This document shows positions 1-8,203 of a stretch of 33,240 bases of DNA, piece after piece. A program made the position numbers and the translations under genes. The DNA comes from Pseudomonadota bacterium (lineage in GTDB: Bacteria > Pseudomonadota > Gammaproteobacteria > JAADHS01): the NCBI GenBank assembly GCA_021821045.1, contig JAKACW010000051.1, forward strand, positions 1 through 33,240, written 5' to 3'. Each line of letters starts with the position of its first letter. The first letter of the stretch is position 1. The notes under the pieces are model-generated. The model did not search any database and was not told the origin of the DNA. It saw nothing but the letters and a program-made list of their open reading frames with translations.

Positions 1-28
1 GATCTAAAGTGAGTTAACGAGGGACATA

Positions 29-1384
29 ATGAGTGCTCATCAGCGTGAAAGCAGCACCCTGCGTTTCCTTCCGCTGACATTTCGTCACGGTATTCATCCG
101 CCCGAGCACAAGGACGACACCAAGGCGTTGCCGATTCAGCAATTCCCGTTTGCGCCTGTGCTGGCCGTGCCGTTTCTGCAGCACGTCGGAAAACCGGCGA
201 AAGCAGTGGTATGTGAAGGGCAGGAGGTTGTTCGCGGGCAGGTGTTGGCGGAAGCAGACGGCGCGATGTCGGTGCCCGTTCATGCGCCGGTGTCCGCAGT
301 GGTGAAGCAGTTGACGCTTATTCCTCTCGTAGACGGATCCAAAGTCCCTGGTGCGGTATTGCAGGCCGATGCGGGCTCGACGCAGGAGGTCGCTGACGGC
401 GAGCCATGTCCGCTGGATAAGGCGACCCCGCAAGAGATTCTCCGCGCTATTCAACGGGCCGGCGTGGTCGGTTTGGGGGGCGCGGCGTTTCCGTCGCACG
501 TCAAACTGACCATTCCGCCGGACAAGACAATCGATACGCTGCTGATCAACGGCGCCGAGTGCGAACCCTACCTGACCACCGATCATCGCGTGATGCTGGA
601 GCAGACCGCCGACATCGTCACGGGAATTCGTTACTTGTTGAAGGCGACGGGTGCGCCGCGGGCCATCATTGGTATCGAGGCCAACAAGCGCGATGCGGCC
701 GACGCTTTGCGCGACGTTCTCGGTGCCTCGCCCGAGCTTCCCGTTGCCATCGAAGTATTGCCGGTGAAGTACCCGCAAGGCGCCGAGAAAATGCTCATCA
801 AGTCTTTGCTCAAGCGGGAAGTGCCGGCCGGCGCCCACTCCATCGATGTAGGTGTGGTCGGTGTCAATGTCGCCACCGCCGCCGAGATCGGCCGCTTGCT
901 GCCCCATGGTCGCGGCATGCAGGAGCGCGTCGTCACCATTGGCGGACCGGCCATCAAACGCAAGGGCAACTATCGAATCCCCGTGGGTACGCCGCTGCGC
1001 TTCGTGCTCGAATATGTCGGCGTAACGGGTGAGATCGACGAAGTGTTCCTCGGCGGGCCGATGATGGGCCACGCGGTGGGTGATCTGGACGCGCCCATCG
1101 TTAAAGGCACTTCGGGCGTGATTGCCTTTCCTAAACGGGCGACGGTGGCGGTGTACCCGTGCATCCACTGCGGCCGCTGCGTGGAGGGCTGTCCGGTATT
1201 GCTCAATCCGTCGCGCTTGGGACAGTTGGCGGCGGCGCAGGCCTATGAAAAGATGCGCGATGAATTTTATCTGCTGGACTGTTTCGAATGCGGTGTGTGT
1301 TCCTACGTCTGTCCGTCCCATATTCCCCTGGTGCAGCAGTTTCGGGTGGCCAAACGGGCCTTAAAGAAGGAAAAAGCTGTCTGA
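29..1384 (+). CDS. rnfC: Rnf electron transport complex subunit C
   Basis: RnfC is the peripheral iron-sulfur/flavin subunit of the membrane Rnf complex, which moves electrons between NADH and ferredoxin coupled to an ion gradient. The 451-residue protein has the N-terminal RnfC/Nqo1-like region, with GGAAFPSHVK and GAECEPYLTTDHR stretches, and two complete ferredoxin-type 4Fe-4S motifs: C378-C381-C384-C388 and C418-C421-C424-C428. It is the short form, without the long alanine-rich tail of the E. coli protein (about 740 residues). The ATG at 29 follows an ACGAGGGA ribosome site. A TAA at 15-17 may end an upstream gene, possibly rnfB, which is not in the window. The stop overlaps the rnfD start by one base (TGATG), so the genes are translationally coupled. 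Confidence 0.95.
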   Translation: MSAHQRESSTLRFLPLTFRHGIHPPEHKDDTKALPIQQFPFAPVLAVPFLQHVGKPAKAVVCEGQEVVRGQVLAEADGAMSVPVHAPVSAVVKQLTLIPLVDGSKVPGAVLQADAGSTQEVADGEPCPLDKATPQEILRAIQRAGVVGLGGAAFPSHVKLTIPPDKTIDTLLINGAECEPYLTTDHRVMLEQTADIVTGIRYLLKATGAPRAIIGIEANKRDAADALRDVLGASPELPVAIEVLPVKYPQGAEKMLIKSLLKREVPAGAHSIDVGVVGVNVATAAEIGRLLPHGRGMQERVVTIGGPAIKRKGNYRIPVGTPLRFVLEYVGVTGEIDEVFLGGPMMGHAVGDLDAPIVKGTSGVIAFPKRATVAVYPCIHCGRCVEGCPVLLNPSRLGQLAAAQAYEKMRDEFYLLDCFECGVCSYVCPSHIPLVQQFRVAKRALKKEKAV

Positions 1385-2418
1385 TGGAGCCGCTGCGCAA
1401 AACGCTTTCCATCCATACGTCGCCCCACATCGCCAGCGGCGCGGATGTGGCCCGAATCATGCGTCACGTGATTTACGCGCTGCTGCCCGTGTGCGGATTC
1501 GCGATCTACGCTTTCGGTTGGGCGGCACTGCTTACGCTCGTCGTGGCGGTGGTGGTGTGCTGGCTGAGCGAAGTTCTGTTTTGCCGGTTGTTGCGCAAAC
1601 CCGCCACGTTGGCGGATGGCTCCGTTACCATCACTGGCATTCTGTTCGCATTGACCTTGCCGCCGGGCTTGCCATTGTGGATGACCGTGGTCGGTGCGTT
1701 TGCCGCGGTGGGTCTGGGCAAGTTTTTGTTTGGCGGTTTGGCGGCCAATGTATTCAACCCGGCGCTGGTGGGGCGGGCGTTTTTGCAGGCGGCATTTCCC
1801 GGGGCGATGACCACCTGGAGTCCGGTGCTGGCCGCTGATCGGTTTAGTCAAATTCCGTCATCGTTGCTGGCCGCGCCTTTCATGCAGCCAAACTATGACA
1901 CGGTGTCGAGTGCTTCGCCGCTGGCCCTGCTGAAGTTCGAACACACGCCGACGCCGCTGGGCGATTTGTTTCTCGGCACGACTGCGGGTTCTCTCGGCGA
2001 AACCAGCAGTTTGATCATTTTATTGGGTGGCGCCTATCTCATCGCGCGCGGCATGATGAGTTGGCGTATTCCAGCGGGTATTCTTGTCGCCGTGGCTGTG
2101 GTCGGCGGCATCAGTTATGTCGCGGACAGCGAACGGTTTGGTTCGCCGCTGTTCATGCTGTTCTCCGGCGGCTTGATGCTCGGCGCGATGTTCATGGCGA
2201 CGGATCCAGTGTCCTCGCCCGTCACCCATCGCGGTTGTTTTGTGTACGGGTTGCTGATCGGCCTGGTGGTGGTTGTCATCCGCAATTGGGGCGGTCTTGC
2301 GGAAGGGGTGATGTATGCGATTCTGTTCGCCAATGCCGTCTCGCCGCACATCGACAATTGGCTGCAACCGCTGCCCTTCGGCCGCAAACCCGGGCACGGC
2401 AGGGAGCGTGGATCGTGA
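1384..2418 (+). CDS. rnfD: Rnf complex membrane subunit D
   Basis: RnfD is an integral membrane subunit of Rnf that carries covalently bound FMN and is related to NqrB. The 344-residue product is very hydrophobic, with many membrane segments and family signatures such as ANVFNPALVGRAF and MFMATDPVSSPVT. The flavinylation site, where ApbE normally attaches FMN to a threonine, reads D172-T-V-S-S-A-S178-P here. Ser therefore replaces the usual Thr, and Ser the usual Gly. The pattern still fits the looser D-x-x-[ST]-x-A-[ST] form. The start at 1384 is set by the one-base overlap with rnfC and by homology: a longer reading frame exists upstream but lies within rnfC. The stop overlaps the rnfG start in the same way. 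Confidence 0.94.
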   Translation: MEPLRKTLSIHTSPHIASGADVARIMRHVIYALLPVCGFAIYAFGWAALLTLVVAVVVCWLSEVLFCRLLRKPATLADGSVTITGILFALTLPPGLPLWMTVVGAFAAVGLGKFLFGGLAANVFNPALVGRAFLQAAFPGAMTTWSPVLAADRFSQIPSSLLAAPFMQPNYDTVSSASPLALLKFEHTPTPLGDLFLGTTAGSLGETSSLIILLGGAYLIARGMMSWRIPAGILVAVAVVGGISYVADSERFGSPLFMLFSGGLMLGAMFMATDPVSSPVTHRGCFVYGLLIGLVVVVIRNWGGLAEGVMYAILFANAVSPHIDNWLQPLPFGRKPGHGRERGS

Positions 2419-3089
2419 TGGGCCAAGCAGGTACCGGCGCGGCACGCAACGGGACCGGGCCGTTGTTTCGGACTTTGGTCGGATTGGGTGTCGTATGTTC
2501 GGCGCTCATCGCCATGGTTTACGATTTGACGCAGCCTTTAATTCGGCAGCAGCGGCTTGAGGTGTTGGAAGAGGCGATCTTCTCGTTGTGGCCGCAAGGG
2601 CGCGCGATGCAGTCGTTGCGGGTCGACGCGGCCGGGGAATTGTCGCGCGTCGACGCCGCAGCGCCCACGGACGACGTGGCGCATGCGGTGTATGACGCGA
2701 ACCAGCGCTTGTTGGGGTTTGCGATCATCGCGTCGGGTATGGGTTATCAAGATCGAATCGCCTTGCTTTATGCGTATGATGCGCGAGAGGAGCAGGTGAA
2801 AGGAATACGCGTGCTGGAGAGCCGCGAGACCCCGGGACTGGGGGATCGAATCGGCTATGACAAGCGATTTACGGCGAGTTTTGCGACATTGCCGATACCG
2901 CTCGATGACGATGGTCGGTTGATGAACAAGCTGGCGGCGGCGAAACCGGGAACGAGATCCCAACCGTGGGAAATCGACACTATCAGCGGCGCGACGATCT
3001 CGTCGCGGGCGGTGGTGGATATCGTCAATCGCAGCGCGGCGCGTTGGTTGAGCGTATTGCGTGAAGAGTCGGAGAAAGAATCGCGGTAA
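2418..3089 (+). CDS. rnfG: Rnf complex FMN-binding subunit G
   Basis: RnfG is the single-span subunit whose periplasmic FMN-binding domain carries a covalent flavin. The 223-residue protein has one N-terminal membrane helix (about residues 17-36). Near its end is the flavinylation motif D-T-I-S-G-A-T193-I-S, with the canonical threonine acceptor, unlike RnfD in this operon. The ETPGLGDRIGY segment is also typical of the family. The ATG at 2418 overlaps the rnfD stop and is preceded by GGGAGCG. The last codons and the TAA stop lie inside a partial REP-like element (TCGCGGTAA...CCGCTCCCAC, 3081-3103), so the C-terminal tail may have been reshaped by the repeat. Confidence 0.93.
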   Translation: MGQAGTGAARNGTGPLFRTLVGLGVVCSALIAMVYDLTQPLIRQQRLEVLEEAIFSLWPQGRAMQSLRVDAAGELSRVDAAAPTDDVAHAVYDANQRLLGFAIIASGMGYQDRIALLYAYDAREEQVKGIRVLESRETPGLGDRIGYDKRFTASFATLPIPLDDDGRLMNKLAAAKPGTRSQPWEIDTISGATISSRAVVDIVNRSAARWLSVLREESEKESR

Positions 3090-3103
3090 AAAACCGCTCC
3101 CAC
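3081..3103. repeat. partial REP-like element at rnfG stop
   Basis: TCGCGG, seven bases, then CCGCTCCCAC matches the outer parts of the REP-like family found at 4363, 9931, 10023 and 16649. The centre here is an A-run rather than the usual AATGAT. It contains the rnfG stop codon and separates rnfG from rnfE. Confidence 0.5.
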
Positions 3104-3127
3104 GGTATTTTTGTAGCGGAGGATGCG

Positions 3128-3775
3128 TTGGCCCACAAACCGATCAACATTCCCGTGGTCACCGCCGAGCCGGTGGACACGGACGTATTTATTAAGGGCC
3201 TGTGGCGACAGAATCCTATCTTCGTCCAGGTGCTAGGCATGTGTCCCACGCTGGCGGTGACTAACTCGGCGATCAATGCGCTGACGATGGGGTTGGCGAC
3301 TTTGTTTGTGTTGGTCATGTCCTGTGGCTTGGTTTCGTTGTTGCGGCGAGTCATACCGCACCACGGGCGCATTGCCGGTTTCGTTTTGATCGTTGCGACA
3401 TTTGTGACCATCGCCGACTATGCCATACAAGCGGTCAGCCTCGAGGTGCACAAGGCTCTGGGCGCGTTCGTGTCTCTCATTGTGGTCAACTGCATCATCT
3501 TGGGCCGCATCGAGGCGTTTGCGGCCAAGAATGATCTGAAGCCCGCCGTATTGGATGCGCTCGGCATGGGGTTGGGTTTTGCGGCCGCCTTACTGGTGCT
3601 GGGCGGCGTGCGCGAGCTTTTAGGCAGCGGGTCGATTTTCGGGGCGCGCCTTTTCGGCGAAAGTTTTGCGCCGTGGGTCGTGATGCTGTTGCCCAGCGGC
3701 GGCTTTCTGGTGTTAGGCGTGCTGGTGTTGGGCGTGGCGTGGCTCAAGACCGGGCAAGCGGAGGAGAGCAAATGA
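3128..3775 (+). CDS. rnfE: Rnf complex membrane subunit E
   Basis: RnfE is one of the two paralogous, antiparallel membrane subunits (RnfA/RnfE, related to NqrD/NqrE) that bind a 2Fe-2S cluster in the middle of the membrane. The 215-residue product contains the conserved LGMCPTLAVTN segment and a second Cys region, VVNCIILGRIEAFA, which provide the paired cysteines expected for that cluster. Start choice: the only start codon well placed for the strong GGAGGA at 3118-3123 in this frame is TTG at 3128. The ATG at 3123 is in another frame. The 38-bp gap from rnfG is filled by a REP-like fragment. The stop overlaps the rnfA ATG (ATGA). Confidence 0.93.
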   Translation: MAHKPINIPVVTAEPVDTDVFIKGLWRQNPIFVQVLGMCPTLAVTNSAINALTMGLATLFVLVMSCGLVSLLRRVIPHHGRIAGFVLIVATFVTIADYAIQAVSLEVHKALGAFVSLIVVNCIILGRIEAFAAKNDLKPAVLDALGMGLGFAAALLVLGGVRELLGSGSIFGARLFGESFAPWVVMLLPSGGFLVLGVLVLGVAWLKTGQAEESK

Positions 3776-4353
3776 ACAGCGATCCGTTGTGGTCGATTTT
3801 TCTCAATGCGGCGTTGGTGAATAATTTCGTGCTGGCCTATTTTTTAGGCATTTGCCCCTTTCTCGGCGTTTCCGGCAAGTTGACCACGGCGACGCGAATG
3901 GGGTTGGCGGTGACATTCGTCATGGTGATCGCCTCGGCGGCGGCGTATCTTATTCATGGCCTGCTGGTGTGGCTGAATGTGGAGTTCTTGCAGCTTATTT
4001 CGTATATCGTGGTCATCGCCGGCACGGTGCAATTGGTGGAAATGTTCATTCGCAAGGCCAGCCCCGCGTTGTTTCGCGCATTGGGTATTTTTCTGCCGTT
4101 GATCACGACCAACTGCGCTATTTTGGGATTGGCATTGTTTCAGACCAATCGGGGATATGGCCTTTTGCAGTGTTTGGTGTTTGCCCTGGGCGCGGGGGCG
4201 GGGTTTACCTTGGCTCTGGTGTTGATGGCGGGATTGCGGGAAAAATTGGAGTTGGTGACTGTTCCTCAGTTGGCCAAGGGAACGGCGGTGTCGTTGATGC
4301 TGGCCGGGATCCTGAGTTTGACGTTCATGGGGTTTGCGGGGATCGCGGTGTAG
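3772..4353 (+). CDS. rnfA: Rnf complex membrane subunit A
   Basis: RnfA is the partner of RnfE in the membrane core. The product is 193 residues, the same length as E. coli RsxA. It has the hallmark segments ALVNNFVLAYFLGICPFLGVS and LITTNCAILGLALF, each with a conserved Cys for the shared iron-sulfur cluster, and about six membrane helices. The ATG overlaps the rnfE TGA, and GGAGGAG just upstream provides the ribosome site. The gene order C-D-G-E-A differs from the ABCDGE order of enterobacteria and resembles the CDGEAB order of other lineages. RnfB would be expected next but is absent, and a REP cluster follows. Confidence 0.95.
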   Translation: MNSDPLWSIFLNAALVNNFVLAYFLGICPFLGVSGKLTTATRMGLAVTFVMVIASAAAYLIHGLLVWLNVEFLQLISYIVVIAGTVQLVEMFIRKASPALFRALGIFLPLITTNCAILGLALFQTNRGYGLLQCLVFALGAGAGFTLALVLMAGLREKLELVTVPQLAKGTAVSLMLAGILSLTFMGFAGIAV

Positions 4354-4362
4354 GGTGAAGAG

Positions 4363-4426
4363 TCGCGGAATGATCCGCTCCCACAACAGGAGTGCCACGG
4401 CGATGTGGGAGCGAATCAGTCCGCGA
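4363..4426. repeat. REP-like inverted pair
   Basis: The first unit (4363-4385) reads TCGCGGAATGATCCGCTCCC then ACA. About 20 bases later comes the inverse unit TGTGGGAGCG...CCGCGA (4404-4426). Each unit is itself an imperfect palindrome around GCGGA/TCCGC. The pair could fold into a large hairpin after rnfA, attenuating transcription or protecting the rnf mRNA. Confidence 0.75.
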
Positions 4427-4481
4427 TTGAGTCGGTGAAGTATCATGGAGCAATCCACTCCCACCGTGCATGTGCGCATCT

Positions 4482-4504
4482 TGTGGGAGCGGATCATTCC
4501 GCGA
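4482..4504. repeat. REP-like element upstream of FNR gene
   Basis: This is a single unit TGTGGGAGCGGATCATTCCG then CGA, the exact inverse of the unit at 4363-4385. A degenerate copy (near 4447-4462) lies between them. It ends about 35 bp before the FNR start codon. Confidence 0.75.
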
Positions 4505-4539
4505 TGGGCTGATGAATCCGGAGAGACAGGAGAATTGCC

Positions 4540-5403
4540 ATGCGTCTGAGCGACTTTGACACGTCCCAACAATATCGCGCGACGGTGGTGAGCAGTTCGC
4601 GCATCACCCCGGTCGAAGCGGCGGAGGACGTTCGCGAGCTGGTGCTGGAAGTCGATGCGGATGAGTTTCCCGCCGCCCCGGGGCAAGTCGTCGGCGTGCT
4701 GGTGCCCGGTCCCCATGCGCTGGGGCACAAGCAGCACTTTCGCGTGTACACCGTCGCCGACTTGCCCAAGCGGGCGGAGAACGGCAAGCCGCGCATCGAC
4801 ATCTGCGTCAAGCGTTGTCATTACATCGATGACTATAGCGGCGAATCCTATGACGGCATCGCGTCCAATTATCTGTGCGATCGCGCGGGGGGCGACGTCA
4901 TTACCGTAACCGGCCCCTATGGTCTGCCGTTTACGGTTCCCGAGGACCGCTCGGCAAATCTGTTGATGATCGGCATGGGCACCGGCATCGCGCCGTTTCG
5001 GGCGTTTGTGCGGCACATCTATGAGCATGTGGGCGAATGGCGCGGCAAGGTGCGCTTGTTTTATGGCGCGCGCAGCGGGTTGGAGTCCCTTTACATGAAC
5101 GACGAGCGCGACGATTTCGCCAACTACTACGACAAGCCGACGTTTCAAGCCTTCAAGGCCTTAAGCCCGCGGCCCCATTGGGGCGTGCCGATCGCGCTTG
5201 AAACGGTGTTGATGGCCGAGAAATCCGAGATGTGGTCTCTGCTGTGCGACCGCAAGACCTATGTCTATGTCGCCGGGTTGAAGGAGATTGCGGCGGTTTT
5301 GGACAAAACGCTGGCGAGTATGGCCGGCGGCGAGGAGAAGTGGGTCGAGCGCAAACGGCAGATGGTCAGCGAAGGTCGCTGGACGGAGTTGCTGTATGGG
5401 TAG
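4540..5403 (+). CDS. ferredoxin-NADP(+) reductase, plant-type FNR family
   Basis: This 287-residue FAD enzyme is expected to transfer electrons between a ferredoxin or flavodoxin and NADP(H). The FAD-binding barrel comes first, with R68-V-Y-T-V (the RxYS/T flavin motif) and a GxxSNYLCD segment. The NADP-binding half follows, with GPYGLPF, the glycine-rich MGTGIAPFRAF (Gly147 onward), FYGARS and YVAGLKE (about residue 240). The ATG at 4540 follows ACAGGAG. It lies 186 bp after rnfA with REP repeats between, so it may have its own promoter or be read through. Its position suggests it ties the Rnf-driven ferredoxin pool to NADPH (inference). The closest functional class, leaf-like FNR or bacterial Fpr, cannot be fixed by eye. 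Confidence 0.88.
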   Translation: MRLSDFDTSQQYRATVVSSSRITPVEAAEDVRELVLEVDADEFPAAPGQVVGVLVPGPHALGHKQHFRVYTVADLPKRAENGKPRIDICVKRCHYIDDYSGESYDGIASNYLCDRAGGDVITVTGPYGLPFTVPEDRSANLLMIGMGTGIAPFRAFVRHIYEHVGEWRGKVRLFYGARSGLESLYMNDERDDFANYYDKPTFQAFKALSPRPHWGVPIALETVLMAEKSEMWSLLCDRKTYVYVAGLKEIAAVLDKTLASMAGGEEKWVERKRQMVSEGRWTELLYG

Positions 5404-5488
5404 GGCCCCGGACCTGTGTACCGCTTTGATGCACAGATCCCCCGTTCCAGCGTAAAATGCCCGCTTTCGCGTGGGAGGATTTGGGTTC

Positions 5489-6133
5489 GTGCAGCCAATA
5501 AGACCGTTAATGAAGGCGCATCAAGTGGCGGCTCTGGAGCAGACATTGCTCGCCCTCGGCAAGGATAAACCCATCGATGTGCTGGAGTGGGGCGCCGGCA
5601 GCAGCACGGCCTATTTCACGCGGATGCTGCGGGATCATGGCGTGTCCTACCGCTGGCTGAGTTTGGAACATGACCGCGGGTGGTATGAGAAAGTGCAGTC
5701 CGATCTCGCCGGCGATCCCAACGTGGACGTGAAGTGGGTCGAAACCGGGGCTGATGCAAGCAATTGGCGCAAGATTCCCATGGACGACTACGTCAATTAT
5801 CCCGCCACCTTGGGACGCCAATTCGATTTCATTTTTGTCGATGGCCGCAAGCGCCGGCGCTGTCTGCTGGAGGCCAAAAAGCTGCTGAAACCGGGCGGCG
5901 TGGTGTTTCTGCACGATGCGCACCGCCGCTACTATCATTGCGCGCAGGATTCCTACCCGGACAACCGCTTCCTGGATCGGGAATTGTGGCGTGGCAGCAA
6001 TGCGACTGTGTCGGCCGGGCAGCGGCTGATCAACGCGCTTAACCGCATTTACTACCGCAATATCGCCAAGACGGTGGAGAGTCTGTTGCGGGCCAAAGCG
6101 CTAAAGCGGATGTTGGGCGTTAGTGCGTCGTGA
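5489..6133 (+). CDS. class I SAM-dependent methyltransferase-like protein
   Basis: The predicted cytoplasmic protein of 214 residues has a class I methyltransferase fold. Motif I is LEWGAGSSTAYF, there is an acidic residue in SLEHDRGWYE, a post-I strand DFIFVDGRKRRR, and then KLLKPGGVVFLHDA. The substrate is unknown. I place the start at GTG 5489 because GGAGGA (5474-5479) lies 9 bases upstream. The longer in-frame GTG at 5471 would put the ribosome site inside the gene. It is followed 37 bp later by a glycosyltransferase on the same strand, so a role in modifying a sugar or cell-surface molecule is possible but not shown. FkbM-type or O-methyltransferase families are alternatives. Confidence 0.75.
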   Translation: MQPIRPLMKAHQVAALEQTLLALGKDKPIDVLEWGAGSSTAYFTRMLRDHGVSYRWLSLEHDRGWYEKVQSDLAGDPNVDVKWVETGADASNWRKIPMDDYVNYPATLGRQFDFIFVDGRKRRRCLLEAKKLLKPGGVVFLHDAHRRYYHCAQDSYPDNRFLDRELWRGSNATVSAGQRLINALNRIYYRNIAKTVESLLRAKALKRMLGVSAS

Positions 6134-6170
6134 CGGCGTTCCCGCGGGCGCGACGATGTAGCGTCTCATC

Positions 6171-7277
6171 ATGAAGGTCGGCATTTTTCAGGTCACCAGT
6201 TCCTTCGCCGTCGGCGGTTGCGAAACCTATTCGTGGAACCTTGCCCGCTATCTTCAGGAGCGCGGTCACGAGTGCGACATAATCGCCGGTGCCTCCCCGA
6301 AACCTATCCATCCCTTTCCTCAGGTGCGCCTTTTGACCGCGCCCTATGTCGCCCGCGATCGCCTGCCGGATCTCGGGTCGCGTTTTCGCAAGTTCGGCGA
6401 GCGCCTCAGCTTCGCCTGGAACGCCCGCGACATTGTGCTCAATGGCCGTTACGACCTGCTCAATATTCACAAACCCTACGATATTCCTGCCGCCTTGTGG
6501 TTCAGACGGCGCACGGGCTGTCGCATTGTCTGGCGGTGTCACGGCACCGATTTTTATCCCGGACTCGGCCGACTGATCGGGCGCATCGATGCCATTTACT
6601 GTGTCAGTCGGTTTGCCCGCGACACGCTGCAAAAGGCCTATTCGGTGCCGGCGGAGGTGATCTACACCGGCGTCGATAGTGCGTTTTTCGCGCCGACGCG
6701 TAATGCCGCGGCGTCGGCCGCGCCGCGCATTCTGTATTTCGGGCGACTGGAAGGTTGGAAGGGCGTGCGCTCGTTGGTGGACGCGCTGGGCCTGCTGGCC
6801 GAGCGGCCGTGGACGGCGCGCATCGTCGGCGATGGTCCGGAGTACGACAATCTGCGGCGTCAGGTTCGGGAGCGCGGCCTCGAGCAGCGTGTTTTGGTCG
6901 AGCCTGCGGTGAAAGGGCGCGAGCAGGTCAAAGCGCTGTTGGCGGACGCCGATGTGGCGGTTTTTCCGGCGGTTGGTGTTGAAACCTTCAGCAACGCTTT
7001 ATTGGAAGCCATGAGCATGGAATGCGCCGTGATCGCCAGTCGGGTCGGCGGGTTCCTGGAGGTTGTCGAGGACGGGCGCAACGGACTGCTGGCGGAACCG
7101 CGCAATGCGCGAGCGCTGGCGGAGGGTTTGGGACGATTGCTCGATGATGCCGCTTTGCGTCAGCGGCTGGGCGTCGCCGCGCGGCGCGATGTCGTTGAGC
7201 GCTTCGACGCCACGGCCAGTTTTCAACAGGTCGAAGCGTTGTTTCAGCGTGAAATAGAACGCAATCCTCTGAATTGA
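6171..7277 (+). CDS. glycosyltransferase family 4 protein
   Basis: This is a 368-residue GT-B fold, retaining glycosyltransferase of the GT4 (GT1-like Pfam) group. The N-terminal acceptor domain begins MKVGIFQVTSSFAVGGCETY, with the glycine loop typical of the group. The C-terminal nucleotide-sugar domain carries YFGRLEGWKGV, IVGDGPEYDNL and the E-x7-E signature in GVETFSNALLEAMSMECAVIAS, followed by GGFLEVVEDGRNGLL. The sugar donor and acceptor cannot be told from sequence. Lipopolysaccharide core or exopolysaccharide synthesis is most likely. The ribosome site is weak. It is probably co-transcribed with the preceding methyltransferase and is convergent with the PilZ gene 5 bp downstream. 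Confidence 0.88.
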   Translation: MKVGIFQVTSSFAVGGCETYSWNLARYLQERGHECDIIAGASPKPIHPFPQVRLLTAPYVARDRLPDLGSRFRKFGERLSFAWNARDIVLNGRYDLLNIHKPYDIPAALWFRRRTGCRIVWRCHGTDFYPGLGRLIGRIDAIYCVSRFARDTLQKAYSVPAEVIYTGVDSAFFAPTRNAAASAAPRILYFGRLEGWKGVRSLVDALGLLAERPWTARIVGDGPEYDNLRRQVRERGLEQRVLVEPAVKGREQVKALLADADVAVFPAVGVETFSNALLEAMSMECAVIASRVGGFLEVVEDGRNGLLAEPRNARALAEGLGRLLDDAALRQRLGVAARRDVVERFDATASFQQVEALFQREIERNPLN

Positions 7278-7282
7278 GCGAC

Positions 7283-7648
7283 TTAGTGAAACGTTTTCAA
7301 CGTCGATCGGGTGGCATGAAAGAAAATCAGATTGCGATCAATATTTTCCGCAAGGAACTGCACGCCAACCCGAAAGTTTTCTTGCAGTTCGCTGGTGCCG
7401 ACGGGCAGGGCCTGGCGGCGACACCAGACAATGCTGCCATCGACCGTTACCGCCCAATCGTCGGCGGCGAATGTGAGGCGGACCGGCGTGCCGATCGCCA
7501 GCGGTTGCGACAACATGACGCCGGCGCCCGAAGTCGAGACATCGTTGATGCGCATGTATTGAAATTGTTTGTCGCCTGCATGCAGACAAAACGAGCCGGC
7601 AATCTCTTCGAGATGAATGCGATAGCGTTCAGTTTTGCGTGAGTCCAT
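7283..7648 (-). CDS. PilZ domain protein (c-di-GMP receptor)
   Basis: This is a 121-residue single-domain PilZ protein. Both c-di-GMP binding motifs are intact: R-K-T-E-R near the N-terminus (RxxxR) and D-V-S-T-S-G (DxSxxG), the latter starting the beta-barrel. It should be a cytoplasmic effector that binds cyclic di-GMP and acts on a partner. The partner is unknown, but it is convergent with a glycosyltransferase, and PilZ proteins often regulate polysaccharide synthesis. I start it at the ATG at 7648, just before the RxxxR motif and behind a G-rich stretch (ACGGGGGACT). A longer frame to 7720 exists but adds a 24-residue segment with no sign of conservation. Confidence 0.88.
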   Translation of the reverse strand: MDSRKTERYRIHLEEIAGSFCLHAGDKQFQYMRINDVSTSGAGVMLSQPLAIGTPVRLTFAADDWAVTVDGSIVWCRRQALPVGTSELQENFRVGVQFLAENIDRNLIFFHATRSTLKTFH

Positions 7649-8040
7649 AGTCCCCCGTACCCCTTTGGCTAAAACATACAGCGAATGCGATGTCGGCGAC
7701 GGACCCGCTGTGTTATCCACCCCGGCATCGCAACGCGCTCGGCCATCGGATGGGTAACCAACTGCTCAAAACTTCGCCCTTTTCGTGGTCCCCTTGATGG
7801 TTTAAACGCCATCCCACCACGATCAGGAGAGGACCGGATTGCACCGTGTCACTCAGGGTCCAATAAAAAAGATAGCTCAATTAAACAAAAAGCGCGATGT
7901 GCTCGTGCTATAAATTAACAATATTGGGAACCGAAGGGAAATTATGCGGCGTGGATGTCTATACAGCCATCTTGTTGGCTTTTTGACGCATCGTCATAGG
8001 GTTAGATCGGCTTAACTAGACTGTGTCTGAATTCGGTCAT

Positions 8041-8069
8041 CATGCTTGCGCTTTTGTCGCGCAAGCATG
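8041..8069. promoter_or_regulatory. perfect 11-bp inverted repeat (hairpin)
   Basis: CATGCTTGCGC (8041-8051) and its exact reverse complement (8059-8069) flank a 7-base loop TTTTGTC. There is no T-run on either side, so it is not a standard intrinsic terminator. It could be a protein-binding site or an RNA hairpin in the leader of the downstream Sel1 gene. Confidence 0.55.
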
Positions 8070-8102
8070 CGCAACAGAGTGAGCAACAACTTACTGTGCA
8101 AT

Positions 8103-8136
8103 ATGCCGATAATGTTGTAACCCTTTGTATCGGCAT
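8103..8136. promoter_or_regulatory. 9-bp inverted repeat with 16-bp spacer
   Basis: ATGCCGATA (8103-8111) is mirrored by TATCGGCAT (8128-8136). The arm-to-arm centre distance of 25 bp, between two and three helical turns, could suit a dimeric regulator, or the arms could form a stem. It lies about 70 bp upstream of the promoter-like TTGACA for the Sel1 gene. Confidence 0.4.
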
Positions 8137-8203
8137 TTCAAGCGCGCGTTTGGACAAATGCGCCCTGGCGTGAAAGTAACGGCGGCTTAGCATAACGACG
8201 GGT

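Noticed and set aside
14-1321. Long minus-strand frame opposite rnfC
   Set aside because: It is rich in Arg/His/Gln, as typical for antisense of a GC-rich gene, and lies opposite a complete rnfC with intact iron-sulfur motifs.
7685-7918. Plus-strand frame in the long intergenic region
   Set aside because: It has no ribosome site and no recognisable domain, and it overlaps the upstream region of the PilZ gene.
8041-8069. Hairpin as an intrinsic terminator
   Set aside because: There is no T-run after the stem on either strand, and no gene ends next to it.
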